Counted from the first letter of the stretch, positions 1 to 6,380 are shown. The stretch is DNA of 6,910 bases from an uncultured archaeon (GCA_937896495.1 CALBNQ010000078.1:1-6910); one strand, 5' to 3'. Notes: generated from the sequence alone by a model not told the origin. Translations and numbers: made by a program.

Positions 1-587
1 TTGATGTTTGATTTAACTAAAAAATCTGTAATTTCTGTAAATGTATCTAATTGTTTTGTTGTTGTATTTTTTGACTCTATGGAATCTTGGAGTAATTTTT
101 CTTGGTGTACAATATCTTTTTTTAATTTTGCAGATTCGTCTTTTAGGGAATCATATTTTTTTTGTTGCTCTGATATTTTTTGAGGTACATCACATAATGG
201 AATGTCTGATCTCTCTTGCATGTCCCTTAATTGTTTTGAAGAATCAACAAATTCAGGTAATGTAATTTTTTTCTCATCCATGTATGAGAATATTTTTGAA
301 ATATCTGGTAAATTATCTATGTCTACACTGTTTTTCTTTAAAATACTGTAAACCCTAATGGCATTGCTGGCATCATTCAAACTCAAACCATTTTTTCTCC
401 AGATTCTACTTTGTGATATAATGGAATCATGATCTTGTGATTCCAAAGATTTCACATGTTTTGTAATGACTCCTGAAATACTTCCAGTGGCTTTTCCTGT
501 GATATTGTGAATCTCATCATTTGAATTTCCAGAGTAATGCAAATCCAGTATCCGAACTTTTTCTGATTCTGTTAGGGGTAGTACCAT
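1..587 (-). CDS. Helix-turn-helix plus coiled-coil protein, C-terminus beyond the window
   Basis: The minus strand is open without a stop from an ATG at 587-585 to the window edge, giving 195 residues of an unfinished protein. Residues about 6-48 look like a small helix-turn-helix: a helix around SEKVRILDLHYSG, then NDEIHNITG, then a polar helix with SISGVITKHVKSLE. Residues about 58-125 are mostly helical with regularly placed leucines and isoleucines. From about 135 to 180 the chain is rich in K, E, Q and S with a coiled-coil look (KISEQQKKYDSLKDESAKL). A TATA-like box 22-28 bases upstream supports this ATG as a leaderless start; a TTG four codons earlier is the only alternative before a stop. 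The layout suggests a DNA-binding protein that dimerises or reaches a partner through the coil. I do not recognise the family and the function is unknown. The open frame, codon use and promoter make the gene itself likely. Confidence 0.8.
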   Translation of the reverse strand, partial: MVLPLTESEKVRILDLHYSGNSNDEIHNITGKATGSISGVITKHVKSLESQDHDSIISQSRIWRKNGLSLNDASNAIRVYSILKKNSVDIDNLPDISKIFSYMDEKKITLPEFVDSSKQLRDMQERSDIPLCDVPQKISEQQKKYDSLKDESAKLKKDIVHQEKLLQDSIESKNTTTKQLDTFTEITDFLVKSNI

Positions 588-608
588 ACAGTGTATCAAT
601 TAAAGCTG

Positions 609-615
609 TTATAAA
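609..615 (-). promoter_or_regulatory. TATA-like box of the HTH gene
   Basis: The minus strand reads TTTATAA here, 22-28 bases before the ATG at 587. That is the usual distance from an archaeal TATA box to the transcription start, so transcription would begin at or next to the ATG (leaderless). There is no Shine-Dalgarno sequence before this ATG, which fits. Confidence 0.6.
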
Positions 616-618
616 GGT

Positions 619-636
619 TACGGTACCACTACCGTA
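619..636. promoter_or_regulatory. Inverted repeat beside the HTH gene promoter, candidate operator
   Basis: TACGGTA and TACCGTA form a perfect 7-base inverted repeat with a 4-base spacer (CCAC). It lies directly upstream of the TATA-like box of the minus-strand HTH gene, in the position of the BRE element and just beyond it. It is GC-richer than its surroundings. A dimeric regulator could bind it, possibly the HTH protein itself; that is inference from position only. Confidence 0.4.
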
Positions 637-680
637 CAATACCTTAAATTAAATCTGATTCATGAGATATGTTGGTATTC

Positions 681-728
681 TCATCATACCCATCAAATGT
701 TTCATCATACCCATCAAATGTTTCATCA
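681..728. repeat. 21-base tandem duplication
   Basis: The 21 bases at 681-701 are repeated exactly at 702-722, followed by a third partial copy of six bases (TCATCA, 723-728). The unit begins TCATCATACCC and ends AAATGTT. As 21 is a multiple of three, both strands stay open across it: the minus frame reads MKHLMGM twice and the plus frame reads IIPIKCF twice. It may be a simple slippage duplication. Confidence 0.85.
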
Positions 729-871
729 AATCAAATTTTTTAATTCCAACTCTGAATCGTGCGTAAATCCCGCTAGTGTGGATAAGAATAACACTTGATG
801 AAAATGGTGATACAGTTGAGGAATAAACAGATAATCTACAGATTACAGTATATCAAAATTATAAATTCAGA

Positions 872-883
872 TTTTTATTATAA
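872..883 (+). promoter_or_regulatory. TATA-like box of the small gene at 902
   Basis: The stretch TTTTTATTATAA ends 19 and begins 30 bases before the ATG at 902, which is the range for an archaeal TATA box driving a leaderless or nearly leaderless transcript. No Shine-Dalgarno sequence precedes the ATG. Confidence 0.45.
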
Positions 884-901
884 CAAAGATTTCAAATAGT
901 C

Positions 902-1150
902 ATGATCAAACAAGAAGATGCAAAAAAAGTTGTAGAAGTGATTGGAAATAACCTCATAGGAGTCTCACATGATTCAAATAATTTTCAGAAGTTACCAGAT
1001 TCATTTTGGGGGTATTTTGCCAGAGGTCACGATACAAAAGGAACGTTTGGAGTAATTGTCACATATTCAGAAAACGGAAAAGATGTAGATGAATTAATTG
1101 ACATGTATGAAAAATGGGCTAAAAAAAATAAAACTAAAGATTTAGAATGA
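902..1150 (+). CDS. Small conserved-looking hypothetical protein
   Basis: This gene encodes 82 residues, soluble in composition, with no signal peptide or membrane segment. The order suggests an alpha-beta-alpha fold: an N-terminal helix (residues 4-15, QEDAKKVVEVIG), a central part likely to form strands (FWGYFARG, then TFGVIVTYS at about 48-56), and an amphipathic C-terminal helix (DVDELIDMYEKWAKKN, about 61-76). I do not recognise the family and can give no function. The ATG is supported by a TATA-like stretch about 20-30 bases upstream. Its TGA at 1148-1150 is followed immediately by the stop codon of the convergent minus-strand gene, so the two genes abut end to end with no gap. Codon use matches its neighbours. 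Confidence 0.7.
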   Translation: MIKQEDAKKVVEVIGNNLIGVSHDSNNFQKLPDSFWGYFARGHDTKGTFGVIVTYSENGKDVDELIDMYEKWAKKNKTKDLE

Positions 1151-1282
1151 TTATTTCGTCTCTTTCAAAAGTTTTCGATAACCCTGACATTCTTTACAGA
1201 TAGGTTTTCCTTTGTATTTTGGATTTCCATCTGAAATTTTAAGAGTGGCAGGATTGTTTTTACAAATACAGCAATTTACCAT
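1151..1282 (-). CDS. 43-residue zinc-ribbon microprotein
   Basis: The minus strand from the ATG at 1282-1280 to the TAA at 1153-1151 encodes 43 residues. Cys4 and Cys7 (C-C-I-C, with an extra Cys5) and Cys29 and Cys32 (C-K-E-C) form two CxxC knuckles 21 residues apart, the pattern of a small zinc ribbon. The chain between them is Lys-rich (GNPKYKGKPI), and a basic helix follows (GYRKLLKETK), so nucleic-acid or ribosome contact is plausible but unproven. A TATA-like sequence lies 24-31 bases before the ATG. The gene is downstream of leuB on the same strand with a 74-base gap, and its stop abuts the stop of the plus-strand gene ending at 1150. The paired cysteines make chance unlikely in such an AT-rich frame. 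The partner or target is unknown. Confidence 0.72.
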   Translation of the reverse strand: MVNCCICKNNPATLKISDGNPKYKGKPICKECQGYRKLLKETK

Positions 1283-1305
1283 TTAGAATACGATGAAAAA
1301 TCTAA

Positions 1306-1313
1306 TTAATAAA
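1306..1313 (-). promoter_or_regulatory. TATA-like box of the zinc-ribbon gene
   Basis: The minus strand reads TTTATTAA, 24-31 bases before the ATG at 1282. It suggests that the microprotein gene has its own short-leader or leaderless transcript and is not only read through from leuB. Confidence 0.45.
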
Positions 1314-1324
1314 AATTGGTAATA

Positions 1325-1371
1325 CTACAAATTATCAGTAAAAAGAGAAACCCCTCCTACAAATTATCAGT
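1325..1371. repeat. 15-base direct repeat at the 3' end of leuB
   Basis: CTACAAATTATCAGT occurs at 1325-1339 and again at 1357-1371, with starts 32 bases apart. The second copy is the end of leuB on the minus strand (codons for T-D-N-L and the TAG stop). The first copy repeats that end just past the stop. It may be the trace of a local duplication of the gene end. Confidence 0.8.
1339..1350 (-). terminator. Possible T-rich terminator after leuB
   Basis: Seven bases past the leuB stop the minus strand reads TTTCTCTTTTTA, with a run of five T. Archaeal termination often needs only such T-runs. There is only a three-base stem (GAG/CTC) before it, so the call is weak. Confidence 0.3.
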
Positions 1372-2370
1372 TATGTGTTTTGTAAACTCTGTAGTTGTTT
1401 TATCGCCACCAATATCCTTTGTTTTTACACCAGACTTTACCAAATCAAAAATTGTCGATTCTAATTTTTTGGAAACTTCAAAACATTTTGGATCGTCATA
1501 TTTTGTACCAAGCCAATCAAGCATCATTTTAATTGAAAGTAAAAATGACGAAGGATTTGCAATATTTTGTCCTGCAATATCAAATGCAGCTCCATGAACG
1601 GGTTCAAATAATGCAAAATCATCACCCATGTTTGCTGCAGGTGCCATTCCTAATCCACCTACAACTTGAGAAGATTCATCAGATAAGATATCGCCAAACA
1701 AGTTAGTAGTTACAATTACATCAAATTTTTCGGGTTGTCGAATTAAATTCATTGCACATGCGTCAACATACATTTCTTCAAATAAAATATCAGGATAATC
1801 TTTTGAAACATCAATACAAGATTTTGCAAATAAACCATCAGTAACTCTCATCACATTTGACTTATGAACACATGTTACTTTTTTCATAGAATTACGTTGC
1901 TTTGCAGTTTCAAAGGCATATTTGGCAATTCTTTTGGATGCATCTTCAGAAATAATTCTCAAAGCAACAGCAGACGTACCTAAACTAAATTCTTTTCCAG
2001 TGTAAAGATCTTCAGTATTTTCTCGTACAATTACCATATCAATATCATCACGTAATGCAGGCATATGTGGATATGATTTTGAAGGTCGAATATTTGCATA
2101 AAGATCAAGCATACGTCTCAATACAACAATTACATCAGCTGCACTTTCGCCAACTGGTGCCTTTAGACATACATCAGACTGTTTGATGGTTTCAACTACA
2201 TCATCAGGTAATGCTTTTCCTGTTTGTTCAAGTGCTTTATCTCCTGCAACCAATTTTGAAATTTCAAATTTTAAATCAAATTTATCACCGATTGTTTCTA
2301 ATACGGAAATTGCTGATTCAGATAATTCAGGACCAATTCCATCACCAGTAATTAACGAAATTTTGTACAC
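1357..2370 (-). CDS. leuB: 3-isopropylmalate dehydrogenase
   Basis: This 337-residue protein belongs to the isocitrate/isopropylmalate dehydrogenase family. It should oxidatively decarboxylate 3-isopropylmalate to 2-ketoisocaproate in cytosolic leucine synthesis. Visible motifs are GDGIGPE (9-15), LRRMLDLYANIRPSKSYP (84-101) with substrate-binding arginines R85 and R95, VRENTEDLYTG (115-125), HKSNVM (169-174), D203 in YVDACAMN, FGDILSD (225-231, metal ligands D227 and D231), EPVHGAAFDIAG (256-267) and GGDKTT (321-326). D264, at the place of the NAD-selecting aspartate of isopropylmalate dehydrogenases, points to NAD+. The start codon is GTG (2370-2368); no in-frame ATG exists upstream and the N-terminus fits the family exactly. 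It lies 124 bases after leuA on the same strand. Family members also act on isocitrate or homoisocitrate; the leuA neighbour is the main reason for choosing LeuB. Confidence 0.87.
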   Translation of the reverse strand: MYKISLITGDGIGPELSESAISVLETIGDKFDLKFEISKLVAGDKALEQTGKALPDDVVETIKQSDVCLKAPVGESAADVIVVLRRMLDLYANIRPSKSYPHMPALRDDIDMVIVRENTEDLYTGKEFSLGTSAVALRIISEDASKRIAKYAFETAKQRNSMKKVTCVHKSNVMRVTDGLFAKSCIDVSKDYPDILFEEMYVDACAMNLIRQPEKFDVIVTTNLFGDILSDESSQVVGGLGMAPAANMGDDFALFEPVHGAAFDIAGQNIANPSSFLLSIKMMLDWLGTKYDDPKCFEVSKKLESTIFDLVKSGVKTKDIGGDKTTTEFTKHITDNL

Positions 2371-2393
2371 AAATATGAAAAAATATTGAGGAA

Positions 2394-2399
2394 TTTTAA
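2394..2399 (-). promoter_or_regulatory. Possible TATA box of leuB
   Basis: The minus strand reads TTAAAA 24-29 bases before the GTG start of leuB, with no Shine-Dalgarno sequence between them. This suits a leaderless transcript for leuB separate from the ilvBN-leuA message. In sequence this AT-rich the match is not strong. Confidence 0.35.
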
Positions 2400-2456
2400 T
2401 GGTTAGTTTTACAAGAGTTTTTCTAGATACAATTAAGAGTAAAATGAACTCAATTC

Positions 2457-2471
2457 ATGATTTAAAATCAT
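2457..2471. promoter_or_regulatory. 15-base palindrome between leuA and leuB
   Basis: ATGATTT-A-AAATCAT is a perfect palindrome, 24 bases past the leuA stop and about 87 bases before the leuB start. It encloses a TATA-like core (TTTTAAAT on the minus strand). It could be an operator for leuB or a weak hairpin after leuA. With an AT-only core, chance is also possible. Confidence 0.3.
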
Positions 2472-2494
2472 TGATAATGTGGATGATAATCAGA

Positions 2495-4003
2495 TTACTT
2501 TTTTTCTTGAAGTAATTTTTTGAGCATCACACGATTTATTGCATCAATTACAGCTTTAACAGAGGTAGTAACAATATCTTCTCCAACGGATTTTGCAGAT
2601 ACTTTGTTACCTGATGCATCTTCAACTTTTACTGTTACTTCACATAACGCACCAGAACCACCAGAAATTGATGCTAATCCATAATCTTTAATTCTAATTT
2701 CAGAGAGTTTTCCCGTAATTTTTTGAATTGCATTTAATGCAGCATCTACTGGACCTACACCATAATCAGTTCCAACATGATCCTCACCATCAACACTCAA
2801 TTTTACAAATGCGTATGGCATAGTTCCAATTCCTGTGGATACTGAAAAACCAGTTAATTGAACAATTCTTTTAAGATCTTTTTCACCCATTACTTCACTT
2901 GCAATAGAAAGTAATTCCACATCAGTGAGTTGTTTTCCTTGATCACCAATTACTTTGACTTTGTCTAAAATCTGCTGTGATTGTTCTTCAGTGGGTTTTA
3001 CACCATATTCTGCAAGCATTGCATTCATTCCATGAACTCCTGCATGTTTTCCAACTTGAAGCCATCTTTTTCGTCCAACTAATTCAGGGCTAATGGGTTC
3101 GTAAGTAAGAGGATTATTCAATACACCATGAGTATGGATTCCAGATTCATGTCCAAATGCATTAGCACCAACAATTGCCTTATTTGGTTGAACAATAATT
3201 CCAACAGTTTTTGAGATAAATCTAGATGCATCATAAATTGATTCAGAGCAGATATTCGTTTCATATTGTTGTTTATGGGGCAAACATTTGAGTGCCATAG
3301 AAAATTCTTCCAAGGATGCGTTACCAGCTCGTTCCCCAATTCCATTAATTGTTACATGTGCACATGCCGCCCCTGCATGAATTCCAGCCAAAGAATTTGC
3401 AACAGCCAATCCAAAGTCATTATGACAATGAACACTTACGGGAAGTTTTGTAGATTCTATAGTGTCACGAGTAATCTCAGCGATATATTCAGGAGTAGCA
3501 TATCCCACAGTATCAGGAATGTTTACTCTGTCTGCACCTGCTTTTGCAACATCACCAAAAACTTTTTTCAAAAATTCTCGGTCAGTTCTTGATGCATCCT
3601 CTGCTGAAAATTCAACTTGAAGACCACGAGATTTTCCATACTCTACGGCTTCAATTGCTTTTTCAAGTGCTTGGTCTCGAGTCATTTGGAGTTTGTGTTC
3701 CAAATGTATATCAGAAGTTGCAATAAAGGTGTGAATGTAATTTAATCCAGCATCAACTGCAGCATCAATATCCTTTTTGATAGTTCTAGTTAATCCTGCA
3801 ATTTCACAAGATAGTCCTTCTGAAGTAATCATCTTGATGGCTTTAGATTCACCTTCAGAAATAACTGGGAAACCAGCTTCTATTGCATCAACACCCAATT
3901 CATCAAGTTTTTTTGCAATAGATAATTTTTGTTCAGGAGATAAAGAAACACCAATGGTTTGTTCTCCATCTCTTAATGTTGTATCAAAAATTCTAATTTT
4001 CAT
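2495..4003 (-). CDS. leuA: 2-isopropylmalate synthase
   Basis: This 502-residue enzyme should condense acetyl-CoA with 2-ketoisovalerate to 2-isopropylmalate, the first step specific to leucine. The N-terminal TIM barrel (about 1-270, HMGL-like) shows FDTTLRDGEQ (6-15, with catalytic R11 and metal ligand D7), EFSAEDASRTD (131-141), NIPDTVGYATP (161-171), HCHNDFGLAVANS (192-204, metal ligands H192 and H194) and GIGERAGNASLEE (221-233, with N228). The linker subdomain holds GHESGIHTHG (284-293). The C-terminal part (about 375-495), with DYGVGPVDAALNAI (413-426), is the leucine-sensing dimer domain, so feedback inhibition is expected. Full length for the family. The ATG overlaps the ilvN stop as ATGA, and AGGAGTGA lies just upstream, one of the few good ribosome-binding sites here. 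Citramalate or homocitrate synthases share these motifs and are the alternative, but the ilvBN and leuB neighbours favour LeuA. Confidence 0.88.
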   Translation of the reverse strand: MKIRIFDTTLRDGEQTIGVSLSPEQKLSIAKKLDELGVDAIEAGFPVISEGESKAIKMITSEGLSCEIAGLTRTIKKDIDAAVDAGLNYIHTFIATSDIHLEHKLQMTRDQALEKAIEAVEYGKSRGLQVEFSAEDASRTDREFLKKVFGDVAKAGADRVNIPDTVGYATPEYIAEITRDTIESTKLPVSVHCHNDFGLAVANSLAGIHAGAACAHVTINGIGERAGNASLEEFSMALKCLPHKQQYETNICSESIYDASRFISKTVGIIVQPNKAIVGANAFGHESGIHTHGVLNNPLTYEPISPELVGRKRWLQVGKHAGVHGMNAMLAEYGVKPTEEQSQQILDKVKVIGDQGKQLTDVELLSIASEVMGEKDLKRIVQLTGFSVSTGIGTMPYAFVKLSVDGEDHVGTDYGVGPVDAALNAIQKITGKLSEIRIKDYGLASISGGSGALCEVTVKVEDASGNKVSAKSVGEDIVTTSVKAVIDAINRVMLKKLLQEKK

Positions 4004-4482
4004 GATTCACTCCTTTGTAAAGCAGCAACACCAGTTCTTGCAACATCAATGATTCCAAATGGTTTTACTAACTCTTCAAAGGCATTAGTTTGATCAGGGG
4101 TTGCAGTTAATTCAACCATAATAGAATCCTTTTTAACATTATGAACTTGTCCGCCATATGCATTTGCTATTTTGTTTACCTCCATACTGTCATTTGCATT
4201 ACTTAGTTTTATCTTAAAAATACTCAATTCACGAAATAGTGTTTTATGTTCATCTAATTGTTTGACCTCTACAGTGTCAATCATTTTATCAAGTTGTTTG
4301 ACAATTTGAGTAATTTGTTTTTCATCACCATATGTGGTGATAGTCATTCTAGAATGTTCAGGATTTTCAGTAACACCAACAGATATACTATCAATATTGA
4401 AATTTCTAGCCCTGAAAAGATGAGTCACCTTAAACAAGATTCCAGGTTTATTTTCAACTAAAAGAGAAAGAATTGCCCACAT
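4000..4482 (-). CDS. ilvN: Acetolactate synthase regulatory (small) subunit
   Basis: This 160-residue protein is the normal length for the small subunit of acetolactate synthase. It binds the IlvB catalytic subunit, raises its activity and usually carries valine inhibition. An ACT domain spans about residues 2-77 (ILSLLVENKPGILFKV, then NFNIDSISVG), followed by the C-terminal ferredoxin-like domain (about 84-157). N11, G14 and N29 match, at the same numbers, residues of E. coli IlvH linked to valine binding, so feedback is plausible; position 17 is Phe here. The ATG is 9 bases after the ilvB stop with no clear Shine-Dalgarno sequence, so translation is probably coupled. Its TGA overlaps the leuA ATG by four bases (ATGA). 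The ilvB frame before it ends with two stops in a row (TAG TGA). Confidence 0.92.
   Translation of the reverse strand: MWAILSLLVENKPGILFKVTHLFRARNFNIDSISVGVTENPEHSRMTITTYGDEKQITQIVKQLDKMIDTVEVKQLDEHKTLFRELSIFKIKLSNANDSMEVNKIANAYGGQVHNVKKDSIMVELTATPDQTNAFEELVKPFGIIDVARTGVAALQRSES
4007..4014 (-). promoter_or_regulatory. Ribosome-binding site of leuA inside ilvN
   Basis: The minus strand reads AGGAGTGA, three bases before the leuA ATG (AGGAG core six bases away). It sits in the last codons of ilvN. Most other starts in this window have no such site, so leuA, internal in its transcript, appears to rely on Shine-Dalgarno initiation while genes at promoters do not. Confidence 0.65.
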
Positions 4483-4491
4483 AATTAATCA

Positions 4492-6204
4492 CTATGAAGG
4501 TAGCACCATATCAGAAAGAGAAGTTCCAGGAGCTACAAAAGGTAAAACATCTTCTTCAGGATCAATTGGAATATCAATAACTGTTGCAACATCACTGCTT
4601 AATGCAGTTTTGATTGCTTTGTCAAGTTCATCCATAGATTGAGCTCTAAGGCCTTGAGCACCATAAGATTCTGCTAATTTAACATAATCAGGACAACTTT
4701 TTTGATCAACTCCAATCATTCGTCTATCATAGAAAGTTCTTTGCCATTGAGCAACCATTCCCAATGTAGCATTATTTAACACAAATACAATTACTGGAAT
4801 ATCTTCTAAGACTGCAGTTGCAAGTGAATTTTCAGTCATTGCAAAACTACCATCACCGGCAATATCCACAACTGGGACATCAGGTCTAGCAACTTTAGCA
4901 CCAATTGCTGCAGGAAATCCCCAACCCATAGTTCCAAGCCCAGTAGAACTAAAGAAAGTGCCAGGTTGAATTACATCATAAAACAACGATGCCCACATTT
5001 GATGTTGTCCTACTTCAGTAGTTACAACAGATTCTTTAGGTAATAATTCTCGAAGTTTACGTAAAATTTTTGCAGCACCCATTTCACCAGGATGAATTTT
5101 CAAATTTTCTTTCCAATACTCTCTTGTCTCCCTAACATGTTTTGTCCAAGGAGAGTCATCAGATTTTTTAAGTGATTTTTGTAATAACAGTTTCACCATA
5201 ATTCTAAGATTCACACGTACATCACCTACAACTGCAAGTTGTGCAGTTTGATTTTTACCAATCTCTGCAGGATCAACATCCATATGAATAATTTTCAAAC
5301 CTTTTTCAAAAGTTTCAAAAGTTCCAACAGACCTATCAGAAAATCTAGTACCAATAGCCAACACACAATCAGCTTCTGCCATGATTTTGTTTGCCTCTGC
5401 ACGTCCATGCATTCCAATAGAACCTAAACACAAAGGATGGTTTTCAGGAAACGCACCCTTTCCTTTAAAAGTTGTAACAACTGGAAGTACAAGCGTTTCT
5501 GCAATAGATTGTAATTCAGCAAATGCTGAAGATATGATAGTTCCACCACCAGCTAAAATTACAGGTTTTTGTGCATGAAGTAACATATCAATTGCTTTTT
5601 CAACTGCGACAATATCAGGATCAGTCCAAGGATTATATCCTTGAATTTTAAATTCATCAGGGAAAATCATTTCAGCTTCATTTTGTTGAACATCTTTTGG
5701 AATATCAATTAGTACAGGTCCAGGTCTACCAGTTTCTGCAATGTAAAATCCTTTTCGAACTACTTCAGGAATTTCAGCAGCAGTTCTTGGTTGATATGCA
5801 TATTTTACGACAGGGTTTGCCATTCCAATAATATCGCTTTCTTGAAATGCATCTTTTCCAATCATGGCAACAGGAACTTGTCCAGTAACTGCAATCATTG
5901 GAGAGGAATCAGCTTGTGCAGTGGCAATTCCAGTCAAAATATTTGTAGCACCAGGTCCAGATGTAGCAAAACAAACACCAGGTTTTCGAGAAACACGTCC
6001 AAAACCATCAGCCATATGAGAAGCAGATTGTTCATGTCGTGCTAAAATATGTCGTATATCACATCGTGAGAATTCATCATACATTGGAAGATTAGAGCCA
6101 CCAGGTAAGCCAAATACTTGTTTGACACCTTCTTTTTCCATTGCAGTCATCAAGGCTTTTGCACCAATCATAGTTTCCATTTTATTCATCAAATCTTTTT
6201 CCAT
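4492..6204 (-). CDS. ilvB: Acetolactate synthase catalytic (large) subunit
   Basis: This 570-residue thiamine-diphosphate enzyme should join two pyruvates to 2-acetolactate, or pyruvate and 2-ketobutyrate to 2-aceto-2-hydroxybutyrate. The N-terminal domain has FGLPGGSNLPMYDE (31-44), the catalytic glutamate E58 in RHEQSASHMADGF, and TSGPGATNILTG (81-92). The mid domain is FAD-binding (about 195-340, with AGGG at 218-221 and GTRFSDRSVGTF at 285-296). The C-terminal domain has the cofactor motif GDGSFAMTENSLATA...NN (450-478). W487 in AQWQ matches the conserved tryptophan tied to 2-ketobutyrate preference, which supports acetolactate synthase over other enzymes of the superfamily. The FAD and GKDAFQE (117-123) features agree. 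It is first in the ilvB-ilvN-leuA run. The ATG at 6204 gives an N-terminal extension of about 11 residues before the family's usual start; M6, M9 and M12 are possible alternatives. Confidence 0.93.
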   Translation of the reverse strand: MEKDLMNKMETMIGAKALMTAMEKEGVKQVFGLPGGSNLPMYDEFSRCDIRHILARHEQSASHMADGFGRVSRKPGVCFATSGPGATNILTGIATAQADSSPMIAVTGQVPVAMIGKDAFQESDIIGMANPVVKYAYQPRTAAEIPEVVRKGFYIAETGRPGPVLIDIPKDVQQNEAEMIFPDEFKIQGYNPWTDPDIVAVEKAIDMLLHAQKPVILAGGGTIISSAFAELQSIAETLVLPVVTTFKGKGAFPENHPLCLGSIGMHGRAEANKIMAEADCVLAIGTRFSDRSVGTFETFEKGLKIIHMDVDPAEIGKNQTAQLAVVGDVRVNLRIMVKLLLQKSLKKSDDSPWTKHVRETREYWKENLKIHPGEMGAAKILRKLRELLPKESVVTTEVGQHQMWASLFYDVIQPGTFFSSTGLGTMGWGFPAAIGAKVARPDVPVVDIAGDGSFAMTENSLATAVLEDIPVIVFVLNNATLGMVAQWQRTFYDRRMIGVDQKSCPDYVKLAESYGAQGLRAQSMDELDKAIKTALSSDVATVIDIPIDPEEDVLPFVAPGTSLSDMVLPS

Positions 6205-6231
6205 AATTTTAATGTGTTAAAATTTTCAGTG

Positions 6232-6239
6232 TTTTTACA
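6232..6239 (-). promoter_or_regulatory. Possible TATA box of the ilvB operon
   Basis: The minus strand reads TGTAAAAA 28-35 bases before the ilvB ATG, which would leave a leader of a few bases. Other A/T-rich candidates are TTTTAA, about 14-19 bases before the ATG, and the AT run inside the inverted repeat at 6247-6266. The true box cannot be chosen by eye. Confidence 0.35.
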
Positions 6240-6246
6240 GCAAAAT

Positions 6247-6266
6247 CACTTGTTTTTTATCAAGTG
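6247..6266. promoter_or_regulatory. Inverted repeat CACTTG-N8-CAAGTG upstream of ilvB
   Basis: Two perfect 6-base arms flank an eight-base AT spacer (ATAAAAAA on the minus strand). It lies 43-62 bases before the ilvB ATG, in the promoter region shared with the divergent gene at 6408. The spacing suits a dimeric regulator such as an Lrp/AsnC-type protein, and the spacer itself resembles a TATA box. No regulator is encoded nearby, so the role is inferred. Confidence 0.4.
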
Positions 6267-6380
6267 GTTCAAACAAAATAATGTTCATTGAAATCATAAA
6301 AAATAATCAAATTGTAATTAATAAAGATTGTCAGGGAAAATATGTAGGTGTGTTTACAGGGTACATAAGACTTAAACTGA

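Larger units (their letters stand above)
588..901. other. Divergent intergenic region
   Basis: These 314 bases separate the minus-strand HTH gene from the plus-strand small gene at 902. They hold a minus promoter next to 587, a 7-base inverted repeat just beyond it, a 21-base tandem duplication and a plus promoter close to 902. Short open frames cross the duplication on both strands (25 codons at 726-649 minus, 34 codons at 662-763 plus). Neither has a clear promoter at the right distance, so I do not call them genes. From about 730 to 870 I see nothing further. Confidence 0.6.

Noticed and set aside
1..265. Plus-strand open frames of 60 and 74 codons
   Set aside because: They lie opposite the continuous minus-strand HTH/coiled-coil frame, are Phe- and Leu-rich as expected for antisense of Lys-rich coding DNA, and have no promoter.
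681..728. CRISPR-like repeats
   Set aside because: The copies are directly tandem with no spacers, and only two are complete.
649..855. Longer minus-strand open frame through the 21-base repeat
   Set aside because: It is open for about 68 codons but has no ATG or GTG near its beginning; only the last 25 codons could be started by ATG, with no TATA box at a fitting distance.
1357..2370. Isocitrate or homoisocitrate dehydrogenase instead of LeuB
   Set aside because: The motifs are shared across the family, but the leuA/ilvBN neighbours and the NAD-type aspartate (D264) favour isopropylmalate dehydrogenase. Not fully excluded.
2495..4003. Citramalate synthase (cimA) instead of LeuA
   Set aside because: The domain layout is the same, and specificity cannot be read with certainty by eye; the operon context with leuB makes LeuA more likely.
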